A stretch of 14,379 nucleotides of DNA from JANQGH01 sp039177555 (lineage in GTDB: Bacteria; Pseudomonadota; Alphaproteobacteria; DSM-16000; Inquilinaceae): positions 1 to 14,379 of the forward strand of contig JBCDFV010000075.1 in NCBI GenBank assembly GCA_039177555.1, in the 5' to 3' direction. The position numbers and the translations under genes are program-made. The notes beneath the pieces are model-generated. The model saw only the letters and a program-made list of their open reading frames with translations, did not search any database and was not told the origin of the DNA. Positions within the stretch are counted from its first letter, which is position 1; the number at the start of each line of letters is the position of its first letter. Below are positions 1 through 7,428 of this stretch, piece by piece.

Positions 1-150
1 ACGAGGCGGTGGGGGTTTGAGCATGGTCTGATGTTTTGTAATCGTTTCTCTATCAAAATTATCGTACAATTTTGCTATATTTTTTAAAAAATTATATAAT
101 TTTTGTTCTATAAAACCGACCCCCTGGTTTGGTTTTGATCGACCATTGCT
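1..150. other. AT-rich non-coding spacer downstream of the RTX gene
   Basis: No reading frame of note occurs here. Positions about 35-115 are very AT-rich against a GC-rich window. They contain an 18-base perfect palindrome at 87-104 (AAAAATTATATAATTTTT) and the overlapping TTTTTAAAAA at 81-90. Reading from the RTX stop (minus strand), a weak stem can form between AAACC (130-126) and GGTTT (117-113), followed by an A/T tract. This could help end the RTX transcript, but the stem is short and the U-run is interrupted. The stretch may also be the promoter region of a gene to the left of the window; I cannot tell which. Confidence 0.5.
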
Positions 151-2868
151 CTAGGTGAACAGTTCGCTAATGTCGGTCAGGCCCGACACGTTCCACAGGG
201 CGATCTCGTCGCCTGTCGACAGCTCCAGGATCGTGTCCGGCCCACTTCCGCCGCCAACGTCTTCCTCGCGGAAGCCCGAAACCGTCACGCCGTTGAGAAC
301 GAGCAAGTCTTCGCCGACATCGAAATCAGCGACGGTGTCGAAACCGTCGCCGGCGTTGAAGACGAAATGGTCGGCGTCGTCGCCGCCCCGCATGAAGTCA
401 TTGCCCGTGCCGCCAATCAGCGAATCCTCGCCGAAGTCGCCTTCGAGCTCATCCTCTCCGGCCCCGCCTTCGAGCGTGTCGTTGCCCAGACGTCCCTCAA
501 GCCGATCATTTCCGTCACGGCCGGCGAGAAGGTCGTCGCCCGCCATGCCGATAAGCCGGTTGTCCTCGGCGTCGCCGCGAATGACGTCGGCGGTGCTGGT
601 ACCCCTGATGTCCTCGATGTTCTTCAGGAAATCGGTGTCGCCGAAGCCGTCCGTCACCTCCGCATAGCCCTGCGCGTTCAGGTTCTCCAGGTCGACGACA
701 ACACCATTAATTCCACCGTAACTGACGTCACGACTGTATTCGAATGTGTCGCGACCATCTCCACCATCGATCGTGTCATGGCCTCGGAAGCCGCGCAGTA
801 TCTGGCTACCGATGCCACCGGTGATCGTGTCGTCGAATTTGGTGCCCGTCACCATCTCGATACCGGTGAAAACATCCGTACCGCCCCACGGGTCTACGTT
901 TACAACGCCTTCGCCTTCGGCGGTCTGGCTGAAGGTCACATCGATGCCTTGTGTCCCGCCGAACCTATCGGCGAGTTGGTATTGCAATCGGTCATCCGAT
1001 CCGAGACCACCATGAATGGTGTCGTCGCCGCCTTTTGGGTCAAATCTATCGTTATTATCAGAACCAATGAGCAGATCGTCGAACTGGGTGGCGGCCACTC
1101 GCTCAATGTCAATCAGCGTATCGGTGTCGCCGTAGGGGTCGGTCGCTGTCTCGTTCGCAAGGTCGACCGTGACACCATTGAAAACTCCGTCGTCCTCGGC
1201 CCGCCAATAGTTGACGATGTCATCGAGAAAGTTGAGGTCATCCGAACTATCCGGACTGCCCACCATCGTATCGTTCCCTCGACCACCGACGAAGGCGTCC
1301 GCATCGTTCAAGCCAAGTAGCAAATCGTCGCCGTCCTTGCCGAACAGTCCATCCCGCCCATCAGAGCCGGTCAAAGTCTCCGATGCAGATGACCCGTGGA
1401 TCTCGTTTAGGCCCCCGATATCGCCTGTGTTGACGGAGATGTCGGCGAAAACGAGTTCCTCCACGCTCCGAATGAGATCGATGCCATCGCGACCCGCGAT
1501 GATATCTTCGACGGTAAAGGTGCCGTCGCCATTCGACGTTACCCGGTAGTCGGTTTGATTGCCGGCCAGGATCATCCGATCAAAACCAAACCCGCCTTCC
1601 AACGTGTCGTTCCCAGTACCGCCTTCGAGAAGATCGTTGTCGTCGCCGCCCGACAGCGTGTCCTCACCGTCGAAACCAGACAGGAAATCGCGGCCTTCAT
1701 TGCCATTGATGCTGTCATTGCCGGTCGACGTGCCGTCGCCGCCTTTCAGCACGTTGTTATTTGCGTCGCCGATGAGGGTGTCGTTGCCCATGCCGCCGGT
1801 CGCGTTCTCGATGCTGATCAACACGTCCGTGTCCACCCAGGGTCCGCCGTTTGCCAGACCGACGGGCGTATTGGCCGCCAAGTTGTTGAGGGTCAGCAAC
1901 GCACTTGCCGCGGAGTCCGCGGAACGGTCGAGCGGACGTAGATCGATCACCACGGGTTCCGTCGCCGTCAATGATCGATAGTCGACCGTATCGGTCCCCG
2001 GCCCGCCATCGAGAAAGTCGTTCCCGCCGGCCTCGCCCGCGATGATCAGATCGTCGCCGCCGCCGGCGCGCACGACATCGTCGCCGTCACCCGGCGTGAT
2101 GGTGTCCTTGCCGCTGCCGGTGGTGATCGTGTCGTCGCCGGCACCGGTGGTGACCGTGTTGTCCCCGTCGCCGGCATCGATCTTGTTCTGACCGTTTCCG
2201 GCGACGATGGTGTCGTTGCCGGCCCCGGTCTTGATGTCCGTATCGGCGTCATCGGTGCGTTCGATGGTCTCGTCGTCGGTGGAGCCGGAAAGATCGATCA
2301 CCACCGTTTGGCCGAAGGTGCGCGGGTCGATCAGCTGGCCGTCGACATAGACGTCCAACGCCTCGAAGCGCGAGGCCGTCAGCCCAAGGGCCTCGATTGT
2401 GTAGCTCTGGCCAAAAAAGCCGGCGCCGCCGCCCCCCTCAAGCCAGTCGAGGTAGGCGACGATGTCGTCCTGAACCTCTTCGTCCAGCCAGTCTTCCGAG
2501 GTGAGTTCAAGTCTCAGCGTATCCGTGCCGGACCCCCCATCGTAAACGTCCCAACCCTGCGACTGGTCGTCACGCCGGTGGATCGCGACGTCATCGCCGG
2601 CACCGCCGAACACGAAGTCCGAGCCGGACCCGCCGTCAAGCAGATCATTGCCCCGTCCGCCGAAGATCAGATCGTTGCCAAACCCACCCAGCAAAGTGTC
2701 ATTGCCGCCGAAGCCGAAGATCCAATCCCGGCCGTTCGTACCCTCATGGACATCGTCGCCTCTGCGACCAAAGAAGAACCCCATTTCCGAAATCTCCATC
2801 CGCAAGCCATCGCGACCATGCGCGTGCATCGATCCGATGATCATCTGTCGCTCGGAAGGAGTCCCCAC
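151..2868 (-). CDS. RTX-type (hemolysin-type) calcium-binding repeat protein, probable type I secretion substrate
   Basis: A 905-residue, Asp/Gly-rich acidic protein. Glycine-rich nonapeptides of the form GGxGxDxUx recur in blocks at about residues 44-93, 213-295, 358-430, 488-540, 592-625, 675-708 and 755-832. These are the known Ca2+-binding beta-roll repeats of RTX proteins. Between blocks lie four related modules (a V-x-D-L strand, then TD-x-L-x-x-IE and D-x-I-x-G) at about 306-368, 566-603, 642-685 and 723-766. The end (FVFNAGDGFDTVADF from 835, then a hydrophobic tail) resembles the C-terminal secretion region of serralysin-like RTX proteins. There is no N-terminal signal peptide and I see no protease zinc motif or other enzymatic domain, so a structural, adhesin-like or surface-layer role is possible. 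No hlyB/hlyD/tolC-type exporter lies nearby. The start is GTG at 2868; ATG at 2844 or 2829 are alternatives, none with a convincing ribosome binding site. GC content in the middle of the gene looks lower than in its neighbours. Confidence 0.93.
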   Translation of the reverse strand: MGTPSERQMIIGSMHAHGRDGLRMEISEMGFFFGRRGDDVHEGTNGRDWIFGFGGNDTLLGGFGNDLIFGGRGNDLLDGGSGSDFVFGGAGDDVAIHRRDDQSQGWDVYDGGSGTDTLRLELTSEDWLDEEVQDDIVAYLDWLEGGGGAGFFGQSYTIEALGLTASRFEALDVYVDGQLIDPRTFGQTVVIDLSGSTDDETIERTDDADTDIKTGAGNDTIVAGNGQNKIDAGDGDNTVTTGAGDDTITTGSGKDTITPGDGDDVVRAGGGDDLIIAGEAGGNDFLDGGPGTDTVDYRSLTATEPVVIDLRPLDRSADSAASALLTLNNLAANTPVGLANGGPWVDTDVLISIENATGGMGNDTLIGDANNNVLKGGDGTSTGNDSINGNEGRDFLSGFDGEDTLSGGDDNDLLEGGTGNDTLEGGFGFDRMILAGNQTDYRVTSNGDGTFTVEDIIAGRDGIDLIRSVEELVFADISVNTGDIGGLNEIHGSSASETLTGSDGRDGLFGKDGDDLLLGLNDADAFVGGRGNDTMVGSPDSSDDLNFLDDIVNYWRAEDDGVFNGVTVDLANETATDPYGDTDTLIDIERVAATQFDDLLIGSDNNDRFDPKGGDDTIHGGLGSDDRLQYQLADRFGGTQGIDVTFSQTAEGEGVVNVDPWGGTDVFTGIEMVTGTKFDDTITGGIGSQILRGFRGHDTIDGGDGRDTFEYSRDVSYGGINGVVVDLENLNAQGYAEVTDGFGDTDFLKNIEDIRGTSTADVIRGDAEDNRLIGMAGDDLLAGRDGNDRLEGRLGNDTLEGGAGEDELEGDFGEDSLIGGTGNDFMRGGDDADHFVFNAGDGFDTVADFDVGEDLLVLNGVTVSGFREEDVGGGSGPDTILELSTGDEIALWNVSGLTDISELFT

Positions 2869-2880
2869 CCAAATGGGTGG
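2865..2880. repeat. Perfect 6-bp inverted repeat over the RTX start codon
   Basis: CCACCC (2865-2870), a 4-base loop and GGGTGG (2875-2880) form a perfect GC-rich hairpin that includes the proposed GTG start of the RTX gene (2868-2866 on the minus strand). If the transcript starts upstream, the hairpin would sequester this start and favour the downstream ATG at 2844. A regulatory effect is inference. Confidence 0.45.
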
Positions 2881-3097
2881 TTCCTTGGCAAAAAACGTGC
2901 AGAAATTGATGTTTGAGGTGGGTCGCCGCGCGTGGGATGGGGGTTTCCATCAGGGCCGCAAGGCTCTTACCAAACCTCACCTGCGCGGCAATCAGCGGCC
3001 CGATCCGTGACCGTCCAACCCGTCCGCCCAAAACGACTTTTTCAACACAATCGGCCGACGGCAACGTGCAAATCGGAGTCGGCCGGCGGGGACGCCG
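2869..3097. other. Intergenic region upstream of the RTX gene
   Basis: 229 bases between the RTX start and the sulfatase stop; both genes are on the minus strand, so this must hold the RTX promoter unless transcription reads through. I see no confident -35/-10 pair. A stem-loop is possible at 2942-2976: outer arms GGTTT/AAACC, and an inner stem AGGGCC (2952-2957)/GGCTCT (2962-2967) around the four bases GCAA. No convincing gene lies here: the small overlapping reading frames show no family resemblance. Confidence 0.45.
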
Positions 3098-3108
3098 CTA
3101 CGCCGGCC
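3081..3108 (-). terminator. GC-rich stem-loop at the end of the sulfatase gene
   Basis: GGCCGGCG (3081-3088) and CGCCGGCC (3101-3108) are perfect 8-base complementary arms around a 12-base loop. The upstream arm in the transcript lies in the last sulfatase codons and the stop (3098-3100) is in the loop. No T-run follows on the minus strand, so it is not a classical Rho-independent terminator. It may stabilise the 3' end of the operon A mRNA or pause transcription. Confidence 0.35.
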
Positions 3109-4627
3109 CGACCGGTTCGCGGTTCGGCCCGATATCGTCAGGTCGTGCCCGTAGGTAGGCGATGAGCTCTGCTTGCACCGCGCTATATTCGGGATCGTCG
3201 AAGACGTTCTCGGTCTCGTCGGGGTCGCGGATGAGGTCATAGAGCTCGCCGACCCCGCTGCGCATGTCCATGGTCAGCTTGTGCGTGCGGGTGCGCACGC
3301 AGCGGAGGGACAGGGCGACACCAACGCGGTTCGGCAGCAATTCCCACTCGTTCATGGCATATGCCCGGGTGGCGCCGTCGGTCTCGATCAGCGGGCGCAG
3401 GCTGGACCCGTGCTGGGGCAAAAGCGCCGTCGATGCGCTGAGATCATAGAGCGTAGGGCCGATGTCGAGGGTCGAGACCGGTTCGGCAACGACCTTTCCC
3501 GCGGGCACCGAAGGCCCCCGCACGATCATGGGAACGCGCAAGAGCCCTTCATAGGTCATCGGCCCCTTCAGGATCAGACCGTGATCGCCCAGCCAGTCCC
3601 CATGGTCTGAGATGTAGAAGACGTACGTGGTCTCGGCGAGACCGGCCTCGCTCAGCGCGGCCAGGATGCGCCCGACATTGTCGTCGATCAGGGCGATCTG
3701 GCCGTAGGTGTTGGCAATAATCTCGCGCAGTTGTTCGTCTGTTTGCTGGGGTATGCGGGAGTATTCCTGCCGGATCTTGACCGAGGCCGGATCCCCCTCA
3801 GGGTCGTTCTCGACCGCCGCCCTGTGCCACCATGGCCGTTTGTCGAAGTCCCTTTGCCGGTGCTTCGGCAGGTCGACCTGCGCCGGATCGTGCAGGCGCG
3901 ACCAGGGCTCGGGACAGTCGAAGGGGTGGTGCGGATCGGGGAAGCTGATCCAGGTGCAAAACGGCCGTGAGGGATCACGGCCATGTTTCAGCCACTCGAT
4001 GGCCCGATCGGCGGTCCAGGGCGTGTTGTGCCAGACCATCGGCAGCCTGGAATGCCAGGTTTGGGCCGCGCCTTTGGTATCGCCCGCGTTTTCCCAGTAA
4101 AGCCTGATCTTCTCGTCACCGCGCCCGTCGGCGTGGAAGAACCGCTCGAAATGGAGACCTCGCGGAGGCTTTTGGGGTTCAAACCAGTTATGCCCGCCGA
4201 TCATCAGTTCGACATGCTGGAAGCCCATATAGGGCCCATACCAGTCCGCCCCGAAATCGACCGATGAGAGTTCCGATTCCGGCGATCCGGTTGGGTGGCG
4301 CGCGTGGAAGGTCGAGAAATGCGCCTTGCCGAAAAAGGCCGTCTCGTAGCCCGCCGCCCCCAGGGCGCCGGCAAAGCCCTTCTCGCCGGTCTCAGGGTCA
4401 AGGTCGATGCCGTTGTCATGGACGCCATGGGTGCGGCAGAGCTGACCGGTCAGGATGGACGCGCGGGCGGGCTGACAGACGACCGAGGGCGTGATGCAGG
4501 CGGAAAACCGGGTCCCGTCCCGGCACATCTGGTCCAGGTTCGGCGTCTGGACCTTGCGCCCCTCGATCCCCAGGCAGTCGCCGCGCTGTTGGTCGGCGGA
4601 AATGATGATGAAGTTCGCTTGGGTCAT
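3098..4627 (-). CDS. Sulfatase (arylsulfatase A / choline-sulfatase superfamily), cytoplasmic
   Basis: 509 residues, full length for a type I sulfatase or phosphonate monoester hydrolase, which cleave sulfate (or phosphonate/phosphate) monoesters. The formylglycine signature is present as C51-Q-P-A-R followed by ASILTG; Cys51 would be oxidised to formylglycine by a separate maturase not in this window. Metal-site residues are visible at D12-Q13 near the N-terminus and D341-H342 in SDHGDWLGDHG. Further expected active-site residues are K101 and H103 (GKAHF), the DPHHPFD stretch at 231-237, and K354. The DQ-x-R opening is closer to choline-sulfatase and phosphonate monoester hydrolase members than to secreted arylsulfatases. 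There is no signal peptide, so it should act inside the cell after import. The ATG overlaps the stop of the alpha/beta hydrolase gene by 4 bases (ATGA, 4624-4627), implying translational coupling. It is the last gene of operon A. The substrate cannot be told from sequence. Confidence 0.9.
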   Translation of the reverse strand: MTQANFIIISADQQRGDCLGIEGRKVQTPNLDQMCRDGTRFSACITPSVVCQPARASILTGQLCRTHGVHDNGIDLDPETGEKGFAGALGAAGYETAFFGKAHFSTFHARHPTGSPESELSSVDFGADWYGPYMGFQHVELMIGGHNWFEPQKPPRGLHFERFFHADGRGDEKIRLYWENAGDTKGAAQTWHSRLPMVWHNTPWTADRAIEWLKHGRDPSRPFCTWISFPDPHHPFDCPEPWSRLHDPAQVDLPKHRQRDFDKRPWWHRAAVENDPEGDPASVKIRQEYSRIPQQTDEQLREIIANTYGQIALIDDNVGRILAALSEAGLAETTYVFYISDHGDWLGDHGLILKGPMTYEGLLRVPMIVRGPSVPAGKVVAEPVSTLDIGPTLYDLSASTALLPQHGSSLRPLIETDGATRAYAMNEWELLPNRVGVALSLRCVRTRTHKLTMDMRSGVGELYDLIRDPDETENVFDDPEYSAVQAELIAYLRARPDDIGPNREPVGPA

Positions 4628-5337
4628 GGGGCGGGCCGTGTCATGTGGTCGATAAGATCGGCGGTGGCGTCGGGCAGTTCGATCATGGCGTCGTGCAGAC
4701 AGTCGAGGCTGGCCACCTGCCAGTCCGGATCCTTGGCGTAGCGGTCGTGAAAGGACCAGAACGGCGACGGGCGGTGCCGGGCGCAGATGATGTGCATCTT
4801 GCGGGCGATGGACCGTTCCGCGCCGGTGAGCGTCGGCCCTTCGGAAAAGCAGCGTATCGGGTGCGGTGTCACGAGCGAGGCCAGCCAGGCCCGCTTGTCG
4901 GGATCGGCGGTCCAGCGCTCAAGGCCCGTAGGCGGCACGAGATAGCCGTCCGTGATCGCGGCGCGCACCTCGGCGGCCCGCTCGGGGCTGCCGATGGAGA
5001 AGGCCGATTGCCCCGACGCGGTCGGCACGAAGGCATCCAGATAGACCAGCGCGCCGACACGTTCCGGCAGGCGCGACGCCGCACCGGCGATGACGAAGCC
5101 GCCGTAGGAATGCCCGACAAGCGTGACGTCGGTCAGGTCATTGGCGCGCAGGACGCCCACGACGTCCTCCACATGCAGATCGGGGGTGATGTCGGCATGG
5201 GCCAGATGCGCGCGTTCCCCAAGGCCGGTCAGCGTGGGCGCATAGACGCGATGACCCCGCGCGCGCAACAGGTCCTCGACCTCGCGCCAGACCCAGCCGC
5301 CGTGCCAGCCGCCATGGATGAGAACGACGGCCCTCAT
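4624..5337 (-). CDS. Alpha/beta hydrolase (Abhydrolase_6 family; esterase or hydroxynitrile-lyase-like)
   Basis: 237 residues, typical for single-domain members of this family. An oxyanion-hole motif HGGWHGG (8-14) near the N-terminus is followed by the nucleophile elbow GHSYGG (75-80, Ser77) and a C-terminal catalytic His in LHDAM (His215). The HGxWHGGW opening and overall length recall plant-methylesterase-like and pyrethroid-hydrolase-like bacterial esterases, which cut small carboxylic esters or lactones. I chose the ATG at 5337 because homology begins at once (MRAVVLIHGG) and it overlaps the TRAP permease stop as ATGA (5334-5337). The frame is open upstream to 5532, but that part is only the permease gene read in another frame. 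It has no signal peptide and should be cytoplasmic. It lies between importer and sulfatase, overlapping both, so it probably works on the same imported compound. The true reaction is unknown. Confidence 0.9.
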   Translation of the reverse strand: MRAVVLIHGGWHGGWVWREVEDLLRARGHRVYAPTLTGLGERAHLAHADITPDLHVEDVVGVLRANDLTDVTLVGHSYGGFVIAGAASRLPERVGALVYLDAFVPTASGQSAFSIGSPERAAEVRAAITDGYLVPPTGLERWTADPDKRAWLASLVTPHPIRCFSEGPTLTGAERSIARKMHIICARHRPSPFWSFHDRYAKDPDWQVASLDCLHDAMIELPDATADLIDHMTRPAP

Positions 5338-7358
5338 GCCGCCGACCTGGCGGCCCGCAGCTTGGCCATGTCGAAGGCCAGCAACGCCGCGATTGCGAAC
5401 AGACCCGCCAGGCTGATCAGCATGCCCGGCGCGATGATCGCCAGGGCCGCCAGGCCGCGCAGAACACGTTCGGGCATCCCGAGCGATCGAACCGCCCAGC
5501 CCGTCATCGCCCCGGTCAGCATCCAGACACAAAGCCCCAGCCGCAGTGCCGCCTCCGCGAATGCCAGCGGCTGGAAATCGACCTGACCCAGCAAAAGCTG
5601 AGGGTGATAGAAAAAGGCGTAAGGGATCACAAAGGCAACGGCGCAGAGCTTCACGGCCGAGATCCCGGTCTCGAACGGATGGGCCTTGGCGATCGGGGCC
5701 GCTGCATAGGCGGCCAGCGCCACCGGCGGTGTCACCGGCGAAAGGACGCCGAAATAGAGCACGAAGAGATGAACCGCCAGGATCGGCGTGGCATCGCCGG
5801 CAAGCTGGGTCAGAAAAATCCCCATGATGGTGATGATCGTGGCGTAGGCCGGCAGCGTGGGCATGCCCATGGAAAGAACCAGCGACGCGATCATCGTCAA
5901 AATCAGCGCGAAGAACAGATTGTCCTCAACCAGCAAACCAAGGTCCGATCCGATCTTGGGGCCCAGCCCGGTACCCTCGACAACCCCGATGAACACACCC
6001 AGGCCCGCCACAATGGCCAAAAGCTGAGAGACGGCGACACCCCCCTCCTTGAGTTTGCGAACCAGACGGCCCGGCGCCGCCCGGAACTCAGGGTTCAGCA
6101 GGCCGAACAGGATGGTCATGACGATCGCCCAGAAGCCTGCCCGGTTCACCGAATAGCCGGCCGCCAGGCAGAAGATGATCGCGGCGAGAGGTGCGGCAAA
6201 CGACAGGGACTTGATCCAGTCGTCGCGCGTCAGTGTCGGGATCTCGGACGGTCCGGCGGGCCGGATGCCCACCTTGCGGGCCTGGAACTCGACCGCCGTG
6301 AACAGGCTGCCGAAGTAGAACAGCGCCGGCAGAAGCACCGCGATCGCCACCTGGCCATAGGGAATCTGCGCCTGCTCGGCAAGGTAGAAGGCGGCCGCCC
6401 CCATCACCGGCGGTGTGATCTGTCCGCCGGTCGAGGCCGCGGCCTCGATCCCGCCGGCAAATCTGGGCGAGAAGCCGCGGGACTTGATCAGCGGGATGGT
6501 GAAGGTGCCGGTGCCGACGACATTGGCGGCGGCGGAGCCTGAGAAGGTCCCGAACATCGCGGAGGATACGATGGCGGCATGCGCCGGCCCGCCACGCAGA
6601 CGCCGCGTGGCGACCAGCGCGATCTTGAGGATCGCATCGGCCGCGCCGGTCGCCTGGATGATCACGCCGAACAGGATGAAGATCACGACGTTCTGGATCA
6701 TGATCGACAAGGCGAAACCCATCGCACCCGTCGTCTCCAGCCAGAAGTTCAGCGCCAGCAACTCCCAGGTCTTGGGCGCGGTCTCGTAGAACAGTCCGGT
6801 CGGATCGCCCCATTTCATGTAAAGCACGGCCAGCACGATCAGGACGAACATCATCCAGCCGGCCAACCGGCGCACCAGTTCGACGATCACCACGACGCCG
6901 CACATGGCCGCGATGATGTCGATGGTGTTCGGCAAGAAGAGCGCGTCCGAACCAAGGCTGAGCTTGCGCGCCAAGACCCAGACCGCGAAGGCCAGCAGCC
7001 CGATGAGCAAGAGGTTGAAGGCCACGGCCGCGCGCCATGAGGCCACGCTGTCCGTACGCCACGGCGATGTCGTCAGGATGGCGATGGTGCAGGCCGACGC
7101 GACGAAGAAAGGCCGAATGAAAGACGGATCGAGAAGGGTGCGGTTAAGGCCTCGCAAGGTGCCGCGAAGCCAGCCGACGACGTCGTTCCAGGCCCCTGCG
7201 CCGCTTCGGTCCCAGCCCAACGCGACATAGGTGTCGGTGTTCGACAGGACCGGGAAAAGCGGCGACGGCACGTAGATGATCACGACAGCCATCGCCAGGG
7301 CGATGACCGCGATGACCCTGCCCGCGACCGGCGACCGTCTTGCAAGATCGCTGTACAT
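5334..7358 (-). CDS. TRAP transporter fused permease subunit (4TM/12TM type, DctQ-DctM fusion)
   Basis: 674 residues, very hydrophobic. It matches the fused TRAP permeases that pair with TAXI-family binding proteins. The N-terminal part (to about residue 185) has several membrane segments and corresponds to the small DctQ-like subunit; the rest is the DctM-like large subunit. Its diagnostic stretch at about 265-325 includes SAMFGTFSGSAAANVVGTG and GGQITPPVMGAAAF, the conserved loops of the substrate/Na+ pathway in this family. It should catalyse Na+- or H+-driven uptake of an organic anion delivered by the periplasmic binding protein encoded just upstream. The start is ATG at 7358, 70 bases after the binding-protein stop, with no strong ribosome binding site. 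Its stop overlaps the hydrolase start by 4 bases. The specific substrate is not readable. Confidence 0.95.
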   Translation of the reverse strand: MYSDLARRSPVAGRVIAVIALAMAVVIIYVPSPLFPVLSNTDTYVALGWDRSGAGAWNDVVGWLRGTLRGLNRTLLDPSFIRPFFVASACTIAILTTSPWRTDSVASWRAAVAFNLLLIGLLAFAVWVLARKLSLGSDALFLPNTIDIIAAMCGVVVIVELVRRLAGWMMFVLIVLAVLYMKWGDPTGLFYETAPKTWELLALNFWLETTGAMGFALSIMIQNVVIFILFGVIIQATGAADAILKIALVATRRLRGGPAHAAIVSSAMFGTFSGSAAANVVGTGTFTIPLIKSRGFSPRFAGGIEAAASTGGQITPPVMGAAAFYLAEQAQIPYGQVAIAVLLPALFYFGSLFTAVEFQARKVGIRPAGPSEIPTLTRDDWIKSLSFAAPLAAIIFCLAAGYSVNRAGFWAIVMTILFGLLNPEFRAAPGRLVRKLKEGGVAVSQLLAIVAGLGVFIGVVEGTGLGPKIGSDLGLLVEDNLFFALILTMIASLVLSMGMPTLPAYATIITIMGIFLTQLAGDATPILAVHLFVLYFGVLSPVTPPVALAAYAAAPIAKAHPFETGISAVKLCAVAFVIPYAFFYHPQLLLGQVDFQPLAFAEAALRLGLCVWMLTGAMTGWAVRSLGMPERVLRGLAALAIIAPGMLISLAGLFAIAALLAFDMAKLRAARSAA

Positions 7359-7428
7359 GCTTCAGACCGACCGGATGCCGGTTCCCGACGTGACCGGCGG
7401 CGCCGCTACCCCCGGCCGCGAGCGTGGC
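7359..7428 (-). other. Short GC-rich spacer with palindromes between binding protein and permease genes
   Basis: 70 bases with several dyads: CCGG-ATG-CCGG at 7371-7381, the perfect palindrome GCGGCGCCGC at 7397-7406, and GGCC...GGCC arms at 7414-7429 directly after the binding-protein stop. Stem-loops at this place often leave more mRNA for the binding protein than for the permease. Whether that happens here is inference. Confidence 0.35.

Noticed and set aside
367..1320. A 317-codon plus-strand open frame opposite the RTX gene
   Set aside because: Its Val/Ala repeats mirror the periodic RTX codons on the other strand. It is an artefact of the repeats.
2046..2700. Tandem short DNA repeats that could suggest a CRISPR or satellite array
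   Set aside because: The periodicity is in multiples of 9 codons or codon-scale units within the RTX frame and matches the protein repeats; there are no identical repeats with unique spacers.
3081..3108. A strong Rho-independent terminator after operon A
   Set aside because: The stem is good but no T-run follows on the minus strand, so I list it only as a low-confidence stem-loop.
4645..5586. A 313-codon plus-strand open frame opposite the hydrolase gene
   Set aside because: No recognisable domain; it is antisense to a hydrolase with an intact catalytic motif set.
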